From assembly GCA_050486545.1 (NCBI GenBank), contig JBJHDM010000016.1:1-51713 (forward strand): a stretch of DNA of 51,713 nucleotides, given 5' to 3'. This DNA comes from DAOMNN01 sp050486545. Lineage in GTDB: Bacteria; Pseudomonadota; Gammaproteobacteria; Burkholderiales; Rhodocyclaceae. Of the stretch, positions 43,102 to 51,713 are shown piece by piece (position 1 is the stretch's first letter; each line of letters begins with the position of its first letter). The notes under the pieces are model-generated. The model did no database searches. It was given only the letters and a program-made list of their open reading frames with translations, and was not told the DNA's origin. A program made the position numbers and the translations under genes.

Positions 43102-44643
43102 ATGGTTGCTTCGATGCGGATTGCCACGACTCGCGAGAAGGATCTTTACCTCCTCCCTGCCCTTGCCAACCGACACGGTCTGATCACCGGGGCCACCGGA
43201 ACCGGCAAGACGGTCACCTTGCAGAAACTGGCCGAATCCTTTGCCGAAATCGGGGTGCCGGTGTTCGTCGCGGACGTCAAAGGGGATCTCTCGGGCATCG
43301 GAGCGGAGGGGGTGGCATCCGAGCGCTTGATGCGAAGACTTGCCGAGATCGGGATCGAGACCTTCGAACCCAGGGCGAATACCACTGTGTTCTGGGATGT
43401 GTACGGCGAGCAGGGGCATCCGGTACGCGCCACGGTATCCGATATGGGGCCACTGCTGCTGGCTCGTTTTCTCAACCTGAACGACGTGCAGACCGGGGTA
43501 CTGCAGATCGTCTTCCGGGTTGCGGACGATGACGGCCTGCTCTTGCTCGACCTCAAGGATTTGCGCGCGATGGTCCAGCATGTCGGTGAGAACGCCCGAA
43601 CTTACACCACCGCGTACGGCAATGTGTCGGCGGCCTCGATCGGTGCGATCCAGCGCGGCCTTCTCGCTTTGGAGGAGGCAGGTGGAGACCGGTTCTTCGG
43701 GGAACCGATGCTCGACCTGTCCGACCTGCTCCAGACCGACCCGCTGGGACGTGGGGTCGTCAACCTGCTGGTGGCCGATCGCTTGTACGGCTCGCCGCAA
43801 CTCTATTCCACCTTTCTGCTTTGGATGCTTGCCGAACTGTTCGAACAGTTGCCGGAGGTCGGCGATCCCGAGAAGCCGCGATTGGTGTTCTTTTTCGATG
43901 AGGCACACCTGCTCTTTCGCGACGCGCCCAAAGCGCTTGTCGAGAAGATCGAGCGGGTGGTGCGCCTGATCCGCTCCAAGGGGGTCGGTGTGTACTTCGT
44001 GACCCAGAGCCCGCTCGATGTACCGGACAGCGTGCTTGGACAACTCGGCAATCGGGTGCAGCACGCCCTGCGGGCATTCACCCCTCGCGATCAGCGTGCG
44101 GTTCGCAGCGCGGCCGAAACCATGCGGCCCAACCCGGCGTTCGATGCGACCGAGGCGATTACCGAACTCGGCGTGGGAGAAGCCCTGATCTCCTTTCTCG
44201 ACGAGAAGGGGCGACCGGAGATCGTCGAGCGGGCCTTCGTCATCGCACCCGCATCCCGCCTCGGCCCACTGACCCCGGAAGAACGCGATGCGGCGATTCG
44301 CAATTCGGTGCTGTTCGGCCATTACGAGCAAGCCGTGGATCGCGAATCGGCCTATGAAATGCTCCGGACCCAGGCCGAGATGGCGGCCCAGCGGGCTGAG
44401 GAGGCCGCGCGTGAAAGGGCGTCCGCAGGTCCTGGGGGCTCTGGGCAGGAACGTACGTCGGGGATGGGTGGCGGCTTGTCCGACGTACTTTTCGGATCGA
44501 CCGGTCCGCGAGGTGGGCGGCGTGACGGACTCGCGCAAATTGCGGCGAAAACCGTGACGAGGACGATCGGCAGTGCGGTCGGACGACAGATTGCGCGTGG
44601 CTTGCTCGGATCCCTGCTCGGAGGCGGCGGAAGCCGGCGCTGA
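43102..44643 (+). CDS. HerA-like ATPase (DUF853 / YjgR family)
   Basis: A 513-residue FtsK/HerA-superfamily ATPase. Walker A GATGTGKT is at residues 30-37, VFVADVKGDLSGI follows, and PRLVFFFDEAHLLFRDAPKA is the Walker B/DEAH region; VYFVTQSPLDVPDSVLGQLG is the usual sensor block. The C terminus has an Ala/Glu-rich helix and a Gly-rich tail (GSLLGGGGSRR). DUF853 proteins are widespread but of unknown biological role; no NurA-type nuclease lies nearby. It converges on the second DUF1631 gene with a 10-bp gap. Confidence 0.9.
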   Translation: MVASMRIATTREKDLYLLPALANRHGLITGATGTGKTVTLQKLAESFAEIGVPVFVADVKGDLSGIGAEGVASERLMRRLAEIGIETFEPRANTTVFWDVYGEQGHPVRATVSDMGPLLLARFLNLNDVQTGVLQIVFRVADDDGLLLLDLKDLRAMVQHVGENARTYTTAYGNVSAASIGAIQRGLLALEEAGGDRFFGEPMLDLSDLLQTDPLGRGVVNLLVADRLYGSPQLYSTFLLWMLAELFEQLPEVGDPEKPRLVFFFDEAHLLFRDAPKALVEKIERVVRLIRSKGVGVYFVTQSPLDVPDSVLGQLGNRVQHALRAFTPRDQRAVRSAAETMRPNPAFDATEAITELGVGEALISFLDEKGRPEIVERAFVIAPASRLGPLTPEERDAAIRNSVLFGHYEQAVDRESAYEMLRTQAEMAAQRAEEAARERASAGPGGSGQERTSGMGGGLSDVLFGSTGPRGGRRDGLAQIAAKTVTRTIGSAVGRQIARGLLGSLLGGGGSRR

Positions 44644-44653
44644 GTCTTCCCGA

Positions 44654-46642
44654 TCAGGCCGCGATCGAGCGGGCAGCCGTTTGCGCGGCCTCGTCGGTCA
44701 CGGAGCCGACGTTGCGCACGGTCAGCTTCGTGTCGCGCTGCAGGTCGGTCAGGCACTTCATCGTGGCCGCAAGCAGCCGGCCGCTGTCGGGGTCGGCGAG
44801 CAGCGCGATCTTTCGCCCCTGGCCCAGCCAGGCAACGCATCCGAGCAGCGTGCTGTCGTCCGGAAGTGCCAGTTCGACCCAGGTCCCTACCGTCAGCAGC
44901 GTGTGCAGGTTGCTGGTGTACGTTCGTGGGGCGGCGTAGCCGGTATGGTGAAGCATCATCAGTTCCGGAATGTCGCTCGAGCGCGACAGCGACATGCGTT
45001 CCGGCGCCGCTGTCGACGCATAGGCGATCTCCGGGGGGCGTCCGGCGATCAGTGCGGAGTGATGCTCCATGCAATCGGCCAGCGCGGCCTCGCGGGCCTG
45101 TTGTCCGAGCCCAAGGCTGGCCAATCCGTTTTCGACACGCTGGATGAGGGCGGGCAGGACGTCGATCTGCTCGGGAGGCATGCGACCGTCGGGCCCGGGT
45201 CGGCCGCTCAGAACCAGCTGATTCGCGACTTCCAGTTGTGCGCGCCAGTCGGGGTGTTTCTCACCATGCTTGTACAAGGTACGAGCCAGAACCTGAATCC
45301 AGTGCTTGCGCAGGAAATAACGAATCGCCGCTGCCGTGTCGTCGTCGATCAGAACGCCCAGCGCCCGCGATGCGAACAACCGGGCCGCTTCCCGGCGTTC
45401 GGCCTTGGCTGCGATCGCCTGTGCGGTTTCGGCCAGGTGCATCGCCACCTTGGTCCGCTCTTCGGTAAAGGTCTGGACCTGTCGCAGTGCGGTGCGCAAA
45501 TCCTGCTTGTGGGGCTCGGGGATCTGTGTGACGGTCCTCGCGATCGCGCCAAGCCGGTCGAAGCCCGGATGCGGCGTGCCGGCGATCGGAAGGGTGTTGC
45601 CGGCCTCGGCCAGGGCATCGATCAGCGGCAAGGCCGGATGGTCCTTGTCGCCAAGCAGTTTCTCGTCGCCCAGCGCAAGCTTGACCAGTGGAATCTGCAG
45701 ACTGGCGATTGCGGTGCGGACCGGTTCGGGCAGGGCCGGATTGTCCGCAATCCGCTCGAAGATGCATTCCAGTGCTTCCACCGTGGCTGCGGTCGAGGGG
45801 GCGAGCAATTGCCCGAGCGCGCTGGTGGCGATGCGCGGTGCTCGAGCGCCCGACTGCTGCTGGGCGGACAACCAGGCCCGGATCTGGGCCATGATCGATG
45901 CCGCGAGCTGCGGGTCGACCGTTTCCGGCTCCTCGCCGGGCAGGGCTCGGCGCCGCATCAGTGCCTGCTGGAGGTTGGCCAGCGGCGTGAGGGGCTCGGT
46001 AGGTGCAGTCGGTTCCGGCTCGCGCGAGGCCGTCGGTGCAGCAGGTGTGGCCGGTTGTCCCACGCGTGCGGTCTGCGTCGGGCGTGCGAGCGGTTTCATC
46101 TGAACCCCGGCATGGGCCAGACGCTCGTCGAGCATGCCGTAGAAGGCCTTCAGGTGATCCGCGAGGGTGGGTTGGCATTGCTCGACGAGTCGGGCGCGCG
46201 CTTCGCCGTCCAGGCCGGCACTGTCGGCCAGTGCGCGCAGGCAATCGCACACCAGTTCGGGCCCGACCGGAAGCTGCTCCGCGGCGGCATCGTCCTGTTC
46301 GAGCAGGGTCATGAAACGCAGGTGCAGGCGCCCCAGCGTGACTTCGCAGTGTTCGCGCAGTTTGCGCGCCAACTCGCTCAGGTGGAGCGAGAAATCGAGA
46401 TCGTCTTCATGGACGAGACTGATATGCGAGGCGGTGAGTCCGTGCGCCTGCTCGAAACCCCGCCGTCCGCGCAGTCCCGCCAACTCGTCGTACCGCTGTC
46501 CGGCGGCGTGGCGGACCGTCTCGCGGCAGTCGGGCTCGACGTACCCAAGACTGCACACGAACTCGTCCAGCGTGCGCACCAGCGCCGCACGGCACTCCGC
46601 CACCAGATCTCCGTGCGTCGTCTTCTCCATGATGGCCGCCAT
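44654..46642 (-). CDS. DUF1631 family protein (second copy)
   Basis: A 662-residue paralogue of the protein at 2451-4598. Shared features are an N-terminal helical region (GRLHLRFMTLLEQDDAAAEQ), the core IPLVKLALGDEKLLGDKDHP (compare LPVLKLALSDHSFFSN), and a C-terminal PilZ-like module (GTWVELALPDDSTLLGCVAW). The ATG at 46642 has GGGGAA upstream; a TTG at 46669 and an ATG at 46630 are alternatives. The two copies are diverged, so they are not a recent duplication. It is transcribed in the same direction as metF, 152 bp downstream. Function unknown. Confidence 0.85.
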   Translation of the reverse strand: MAAIMEKTTHGDLVAECRAALVRTLDEFVCSLGYVEPDCRETVRHAAGQRYDELAGLRGRRGFEQAHGLTASHISLVHEDDLDFSLHLSELARKLREHCEVTLGRLHLRFMTLLEQDDAAAEQLPVGPELVCDCLRALADSAGLDGEARARLVEQCQPTLADHLKAFYGMLDERLAHAGVQMKPLARPTQTARVGQPATPAAPTASREPEPTAPTEPLTPLANLQQALMRRRALPGEEPETVDPQLAASIMAQIRAWLSAQQQSGARAPRIATSALGQLLAPSTAATVEALECIFERIADNPALPEPVRTAIASLQIPLVKLALGDEKLLGDKDHPALPLIDALAEAGNTLPIAGTPHPGFDRLGAIARTVTQIPEPHKQDLRTALRQVQTFTEERTKVAMHLAETAQAIAAKAERREAARLFASRALGVLIDDDTAAAIRYFLRKHWIQVLARTLYKHGEKHPDWRAQLEVANQLVLSGRPGPDGRMPPEQIDVLPALIQRVENGLASLGLGQQAREAALADCMEHHSALIAGRPPEIAYASTAAPERMSLSRSSDIPELMMLHHTGYAAPRTYTSNLHTLLTVGTWVELALPDDSTLLGCVAWLGQGRKIALLADPDSGRLLAATMKCLTDLQRDTKLTVRNVGSVTDEAAQTAARSIAA

Positions 46643-46677
46643 TGCTGCAGATTTCCCCGATTTGGGCAATGTCCGCG

Positions 46678-46704
46678 ATTATGCAGTCTAATCCTTGGTC
46701 GCAA
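46678..46704 (-). promoter_or_regulatory. Candidate promoter of second DUF1631 gene
   Basis: On the minus strand TTGCGA (46699-46704) and CATAAT (46678-46683) are spaced by 15 nt, shorter than ideal, in the most AT-rich part of this gap. The transcript would start about 30 nt before the ATG at 46642. Confidence 0.3.
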
Positions 46705-46794
46705 GGCGCTGTATTAGCACCTTAGTGATACTTCGCACGCTTTTCGCCTCGAAATCCGCATTTTTGCCCCAAATCAATTCCGTCGGACCGGGTT

Positions 46795-47658
46795 TTATGA
46801 TTGTACGCTTCGCACGGGGTCGAGTGCGGCCAATCCAAGCCGTCGGCATATTTCGAGCGTCGGCTCGGCCTGATTCATGCTGTAGAAATGCAGCCCCGGG
46901 GCGCCGTCTTCGAGTAGCCGTGCGCACAGTTCCGTCACGACCTCGAAGCCGAAGGCTCGAACCGACTCGCCGTCGTCGCCGAAACTCTCGAACTTGCGCC
47001 GCATCCAGCGTGGGATCTCGGCACCGCAGGCGTCGGAGAAACGGGCGAGCCTGGAGAAGCTCGAGATCGGCATGATCCCCGGGATGATGGGAATCGTGAT
47101 GCCGAGTGCGCGGACTTCGTCGACGAAATGCCGGTAGGCGTCGACGTTGTAGAAATACTGCGTGATTGCCGAATTGGCGCCGGCGTCGACCTTCCGCTTG
47201 AAGGCGAGCAGGTCGTCTCGGGGGCTGCGGGCCTGGGGGTGCCATTCCGGATAGGCCGCGACTTCGATCACGAACCGGTCACCGGTCTCCGTGCGGATGA
47301 ATTCGACGAGCTCGTTCGCGTAGCGGAACTCTCCCGATGCGCCGACGCCCGACGGGAGGTCACCGCGCAGGGCGACGATGCGGCGGATGCCGCTGGTGTC
47401 GTACTGGTCGAGGATCTCGCGGATGCTGTCGCGTGTCGAGCCGATGCACGACAGGTGCGGGGCCGCTTCGAAACCTTCCTCGACGATCTCGGCGACCGTG
47501 GCGAAGGTGCGTTCCCGCGTGGAGCCGCCGGCTCCATACGTGACGGAGAAGTACTCGGGCCTCAGCGTGGCGAGGCGGGTGCGTGCGGCGCGCAGCTTTT
47601 CCATGCCCTCGGGGGTCTGGGGTGGAAAGAACTCGATCGATAGTTCAGGTTTGGTCAT
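46795..47658 (-). CDS. metF: Methylenetetrahydrofolate reductase
   Basis: A 287-residue FAD-dependent reductase that makes 5-methyl-THF for homocysteine methylation. LSIEFFPPQTPEGMEKLRAA, YFSVTYGAGGSTRERTFATV, VALRGDLPSG and ITQYFYNVDAYRHFVDEV are all family blocks. The ATG lies inside the end of tlyA (14-bp overlap, 47645-47658). It is the last gene of the cluster that begins with ahcY, consistent with methyl-cycle function. Confidence 0.96.
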   Translation of the reverse strand: MTKPELSIEFFPPQTPEGMEKLRAARTRLATLRPEYFSVTYGAGGSTRERTFATVAEIVEEGFEAAPHLSCIGSTRDSIREILDQYDTSGIRRIVALRGDLPSGVGASGEFRYANELVEFIRTETGDRFVIEVAAYPEWHPQARSPRDDLLAFKRKVDAGANSAITQYFYNVDAYRHFVDEVRALGITIPIIPGIMPISSFSRLARFSDACGAEIPRWMRRKFESFGDDGESVRAFGFEVVTELCARLLEDGAPGLHFYSMNQAEPTLEICRRLGLAALDPVRSVQS

Positions 47659-48502
47659 GGTCTCGGTGTTTCATCCAGATCAGGAATTCCCGGTTGCCTT
47701 CGATCTGTCCGACTCCGCCACCCAGGATGGGGGAGTCGTACCAGCCGAAGACTGCCAATCCGGCCTCTTCGGCCGCGTGTCGGATCCGTTGCTCGGCCCG
47801 TGGGTAGTCGGTCTCATCGCGCACCACCCCGCCCTTTCCGAGCGCCTCGGGCCCCAGTTCGAACTGGGGCTTGACCAGCGCCAGGATGTCGCCATCGGTG
47901 GCGAGCAGTGCCGGCCAGCGCGGGAGCAGGAGCGTCAGGGAAATGAAGCTCGCATCGCACACGATGAGGTCGAACCCGGCAGCGGGCATGTGGGGGCCGA
48001 GATCGGCTGCGACGAGTGCACGGGCATTGAGGCCTTCGAAGACGATGCAGCGCGGATCGGAACGCAGCCGGGGATGCAACTGGTCGTGGCCGACGTCGAC
48101 CCCGACGACGCGTTCGGCGCCTGCCTGGAGCAGGCAGTCGGTGAAGCCCCCGGTGCTCTGGCCGATGTCGAGACAGGTCCAGCCTTGCACGTCGAGCCCG
48201 CTGAGTTCGAGCGCTGCGGCGAGCTTCAGCGCGCCGCGCGAGACGAAGCGGCTACGCTTGTCGTCGACAACCGTGAGGGCTGCAGTGGCCGGCAGCAGAT
48301 GTCCGGCCTTGACGACGGCGTGGCCATCGCTGCTTACGCAGCCGGCTTCGATCAGCTCCCGGGCGCGGCTGCGCGATTCCGCCAGCTTGCGGTCGACGAG
48401 CAGGACGTCGGCGCGGACCATGCCTGCGGCACGCTCGGGCGGCGGACGTTCGTGCGTGCGCCGGGCGGTCGGACGCTTGCTGCGGCTGTGGAAGGACTTC
48501 AT
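47645..48502 (-). CDS. tlyA: TlyA family rRNA 2'-O-methyltransferase (hemolysin A-like)
   Basis: A 285-residue protein with an S4 RNA-binding domain (residues ~28-90, RADVLLVDRKLAESRSRARE) and a FtsJ-like SAM methyltransferase domain (CLDIGQSTGGFTDCLLQAGA, FDLIVCDASFI, LVKPQFELGPE, which include the K-D-K-type catalytic residues). Family members methylate 16S/23S rRNA; the haemolysin name is historical. It uses SAM and so releases SAH, which fits its place in the ahcY-metF cluster. It overlaps metF by 14 bp. Confidence 0.92.
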   Translation of the reverse strand: MKSFHSRSKRPTARRTHERPPPERAAGMVRADVLLVDRKLAESRSRARELIEAGCVSSDGHAVVKAGHLLPATAALTVVDDKRSRFVSRGALKLAAALELSGLDVQGWTCLDIGQSTGGFTDCLLQAGAERVVGVDVGHDQLHPRLRSDPRCIVFEGLNARALVAADLGPHMPAAGFDLIVCDASFISLTLLLPRWPALLATDGDILALVKPQFELGPEALGKGGVVRDETDYPRAEQRIRHAAEEAGLAVFGWYDSPILGGGVGQIEGNREFLIWMKHRDHDQT

Positions 48503-48553
48503 CGAAACGACGCCCCTCCTTGTTGTGGGTCCGGCGAACGTCGTCCGGGGGGA

Positions 48554-49426
48554 CTAATGGATCTCAATGACTTCGACCTCGTTGTCGTAGACGTCATGCC
48601 GCTTGTCGTAGAGCGGAATGGTGGTCCCGTTGACGCGGTTCTGGGCGAGATTGTCGACGTTCACGTCCGCGATGATGATCTGTTCTACATTGGGAGTGCC
48701 TTCGGCCGCGATGCCGTCGCGCGAGAACGGAAAGTCCGAGGGGGTCATGATGCCCGCCTGGCCGTAGTGCACGCCCAGCCCTTCGACGGGGAGACTTCCC
48801 ACCGTGCTGGTCATCGCGACATAGACCTGATTCTCGATCGCGCGGGCGTGGCAACAGTAGCGAACGCGCAGGAACCCCTGCCGGTCGTCCGTGCAGGATG
48901 GCACGAAGAGGATGTCGGCACCGGCTTCGCACACCATGCGGGACAGTTCGGGAAACTCGACGTCGTAGCAGATCAGGATTGCGATCTTGCCGTAAGGCGT
49001 CGAGAACAGGCGGAGCTGATCCCCGGCGGCGGTGTCCCACATTTCTCGTTCCCAGCGCGTGCGATGGATCTTGTCCTGTTCGAAGACCTCGCCGTCGGGG
49101 GTGAACAGGTACGCCGTGTTGTAGAGGCGCCCGTCGCGCAGCGTCGGGTGGCTTCCGCCGATGAGAAACACGCGCCAGTGGCGGGCGAGCTCCCGCATCA
49201 GGTCGAGATAGCGACCGGTATAGTCGTTCATGTTGCGCACGGCCTCGGGCAACTCACGCGTGTCCATGAACGAAAGCAGCTGGGTCGTGAAGATCTCGGG
49301 CAGCAGCATGAAATGGGGGCGATAGTCCCCGGCGGCCTGGACGACGAAACGAACCTGGTTCTCGAATCCTGACCAGTCGTGAATCTGGCGCAGCAGGTAC
49401 TGCACCGCAGCGATGCGGACGATCAT
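48554..49426 (-). CDS. Carbon-nitrogen hydrolase (nitrilase superfamily)
   Basis: A 290-residue nitrilase-fold amidase. The catalytic Glu lies in FMLLPEIFTTQLLSF, Lys in EQDKIHRTRWE, and Cys in ILICYDVEFPELSRMVCEAG. The ATG overlaps the stop of the GNAT gene as ATGA. In other bacteria a GNAT domain is fused to exactly this type of hydrolase; here they are two coupled genes, which argues that both act on one substrate, perhaps an N-acylated amine or amide. The substrate is unknown. Confidence 0.92.
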   Translation of the reverse strand: MIVRIAAVQYLLRQIHDWSGFENQVRFVVQAAGDYRPHFMLLPEIFTTQLLSFMDTRELPEAVRNMNDYTGRYLDLMRELARHWRVFLIGGSHPTLRDGRLYNTAYLFTPDGEVFEQDKIHRTRWEREMWDTAAGDQLRLFSTPYGKIAILICYDVEFPELSRMVCEAGADILFVPSCTDDRQGFLRVRYCCHARAIENQVYVAMTSTVGSLPVEGLGVHYGQAGIMTPSDFPFSRDGIAAEGTPNVEQIIIADVNVDNLAQNRVNGTTIPLYDKRHDVYDNEVEVIEIH

Positions 49427-50082
49427 AGGATGGCCTCCTCCGGGATGTGGGTTGGGTGTTCCGGATCGTAGGCCGGGTTCAGCCACACGATCAGCGAGGC
49501 ATGCCCACCGGATTCCCGGTCCTCGGGCAGATAATCCTCGATGACGCCACAATAGTGGAAGCCTTCCTTCAGTTGGAAGCCCAGGACGGGGTCGCGAAAA
49601 TCACCCCATACGACCCGCTTGGCATAGTCCTCCGGCCCCATTTCGGAAGCGTGCCGGTGGTAGCCAGGCAAACGGCCGCAAGCGATGATCCGCTTGAGGT
49701 TCATCGCCCGGCAGAGCTTGCGCCGGCCTTCGTAGAGGGCATGGCCCAACCCCTTGCCGCGGATCTCGGGCGCGACGAAGACTTCGGCACCGTAGAGCGT
49801 GCGACCGTCCGGATTGTGGTTGTAGAACGTGCCCGATGCGGTGATCTCCTTCCAAGTGTGCGCATCGCACCAGTCGTCCCAGAGCACGATCAGCGAACTC
49901 GCACAGCCCACGAGCCTTCCGTCGAGTTCGGCCACGATCTGGCCGAGCGGAAAATTTTCGAGCTGTTGCTCGAACTTCGTCCGTGACCACGGGGGCATTT
50001 CCGGCGGATAGGCACGCTTCTGCAAGGCGGCCAGTTCCGGGATGTCTTCGAAGCGGGTATGGCGAATGATGACGTTCGACAC
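49423..50082 (-). CDS. GNAT family N-acetyltransferase coupled to nitrilase
   Basis: A 219-residue GNAT protein. The GTG start at 50082 is chosen because GAGGAGG lies 6 nt before it; the ATG 8 codons further up would put that site inside the gene. FVAPEIRGKGLGHALYEGRR is the acetyl-CoA loop (R-G-x-G-x-G/A). The C-terminal HASLIVWLNPAYDPEHPTHI segment is characteristic of the GNAT half of GNAT-nitrilase fusions. The stop overlaps the hydrolase gene by 4 bp. It follows ahcY by 57 bp, with a hairpin in between. Confidence 0.9.
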   Translation of the reverse strand: MSNVIIRHTRFEDIPELAALQKRAYPPEMPPWSRTKFEQQLENFPLGQIVAELDGRLVGCASSLIVLWDDWCDAHTWKEITASGTFYNHNPDGRTLYGAEVFVAPEIRGKGLGHALYEGRRKLCRAMNLKRIIACGRLPGYHRHASEMGPEDYAKRVVWGDFRDPVLGFQLKEGFHYCGVIEDYLPEDRESGGHASLIVWLNPAYDPEHPTHIPEEAIL

Positions 50083-50107
50083 AGGCACCTCCTCGGATCT
50101 CGGCACC

Positions 50108-50134
50108 GTGCCCGCCGCGGGAAGCGGCGGGCAC
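50108..50134. other. 11-bp hairpin between ahcY and GNAT gene
   Basis: GTGCCCGCCGC (50108-50118) and GCGGCGGGCAC (50124-50134) form a perfect 11-bp stem with a 5-nt loop, 5 bp after the ahcY stop. No T tract follows on the minus strand. It could protect the 3' end of a processed ahcY message or reduce readthrough into the GNAT gene. Confidence 0.55.
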
Positions 50135-50139
50135 GCCGA

Positions 50140-51549
<1,410 letters not shown>

Positions 51550-51592
51550 TCGAAGCTCCGTGCTATGGCCGGGGGGGTGGGGGTCGTTCGTT

Positions 51593-51646
51593 CAGCGCTC
51601 ACCCGTCATCCCGAACCCGGCAGGGTTGGTCAGGCGAGCGCCGTTT
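51593..51646 (-). promoter_or_regulatory. Probable 3' half of a SAH riboswitch plus expression platform upstream of ahcY
   Basis: Read on the minus strand, AAACGGCGCTC (51636-51646) equals the conserved 3' pseudoknot strand of known SAH aptamers, which occur upstream of ahcY in betaproteobacteria. Downstream, GGGTGAGCGCTG (51593-51604) can pair with CGGCGCTCGCC (51633-51643) in an 11-bp helix with two G-T wobbles, around an inner AACCC/GGGTT stem. That helix would compete with the pseudoknot, as an expression platform should. The 5' half of the aptamer is not visible between here and the window end, so this is a partial call. Confidence 0.45.
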
Positions 51647-51650
51647 CACA

Positions 51651-51713
51651 GGGGTCAGGTCCAGCTTTGGGTTTGGGGTCAGGCCTGGCTTTGTAGCATC
51701 GAAGCGATGCTAC
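51651..51713. repeat. REP-like repeat and hairpin at window end
   Basis: GGGGTCAGG-N5-CTTTG occurs twice in direct orientation (51651-51669 and 51675-51693), followed at once by a perfect hairpin with arms GTAGCATCG (51693-51701) and CGATGCTAC (51705-51713). Paired GGGGTCAGG tracts beside a GTAG-started hairpin resemble REP sequences and the flanks of REP-associated (Y1) transposase genes. The window ends on the last base of the hairpin, so any linked transposase gene would be outside. Confidence 0.5.

Overview
This is a GC-rich (roughly two-thirds G+C) chromosomal segment of a free-living proteobacterium. The gene families point to the Betaproteobacteria, probably the Rhodocyclales (Azoarcus/Thauera-like): a class I PHA synthase, a TAXI-TRAP transporter with fused permease, a complete leucine-degradation (liu) set under a MerR-type LiuR, two DUF1631 proteins, an ahcY-metF methyl-cycle cluster, and ruvC next to yebC. 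The lineage is inferred from family content only. I saw no rRNA, tRNA, CRISPR array, prophage or intact insertion sequence.

Layout. 1-5.7 kb: the 3' part of a PEP/pyruvate-binding-domain gene, an HDOD-DUF1631 pair joined by a 4-bp overlap, and a CBS-ACT protein; a perfect CRP-type palindrome lies in the 411-bp gap. 5.7-9.6 kb: TAXI-TRAP permease and binding protein, with three tandem perfect hairpins between them. 9.9-14.4 kb: amino-acid genes (DadA-like oxidase, divergent LysR, alanine dehydrogenase) and a BtuF-like metal-receptor protein. 14.5-17.0 kb: a chemoreceptor with a candidate sigma-28 promoter, a GNAT enzyme and an orphan PIN protein. 17.1-20.0 kb: phaC behind a metallo-beta-lactamase (MBL) hydrolase.

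20.1-35.2 kb: leucine/isovalerate catabolism in two blocks. Block 1 holds liuR, a LiuR operator, a PaaI thioesterase, isovaleryl-CoA dehydrogenase, thiolase, a second acyl-CoA dehydrogenase, a nested hairpin terminator and an HCCA-isomerase-like protein. Between the blocks lie a BNR-propeller/MoaD-like gene pair and an AraC regulator. Block 2 holds liuB, liuC, liuD and liuE, followed by a tightly overlapping cassette of two DUF1289 mini-proteins and an MBL hydrolase. Together the two blocks take isovaleryl-CoA through methylcrotonyl-CoA, methylglutaconyl-CoA and HMG-CoA to acetyl-CoA and acetoacetate. A structured sequence directly upstream of liuB resembles the right end of an IS200/IS605-type element (omega-RNA-like) with no transposon genes.

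35.2-46.6 kb: rapZ, a NusG-II protein and a Gx transporter; then on the minus strand a small coiled-coil protein, a Na/Pi cotransporter, ruvC, an EamA transporter and yebC; two small secreted proteins of unknown function; a HerA-like ATPase; and a second DUF1631 gene. 46.8-51.7 kb: a methyl-cycle cluster on the minus strand (ahcY, GNAT, C-N hydrolase, tlyA, metF). Its leader carries what looks like the 3' half of a SAH riboswitch, and the window ends inside a REP-like repeat.

The points most worth following up are the ahcY leader, the omega-RNA-like relic upstream of liuB, the BNR-MoaD pair, the double DUF1289-MBL cassette, and the repeated use of tandem perfect hairpins in intercistronic gaps.
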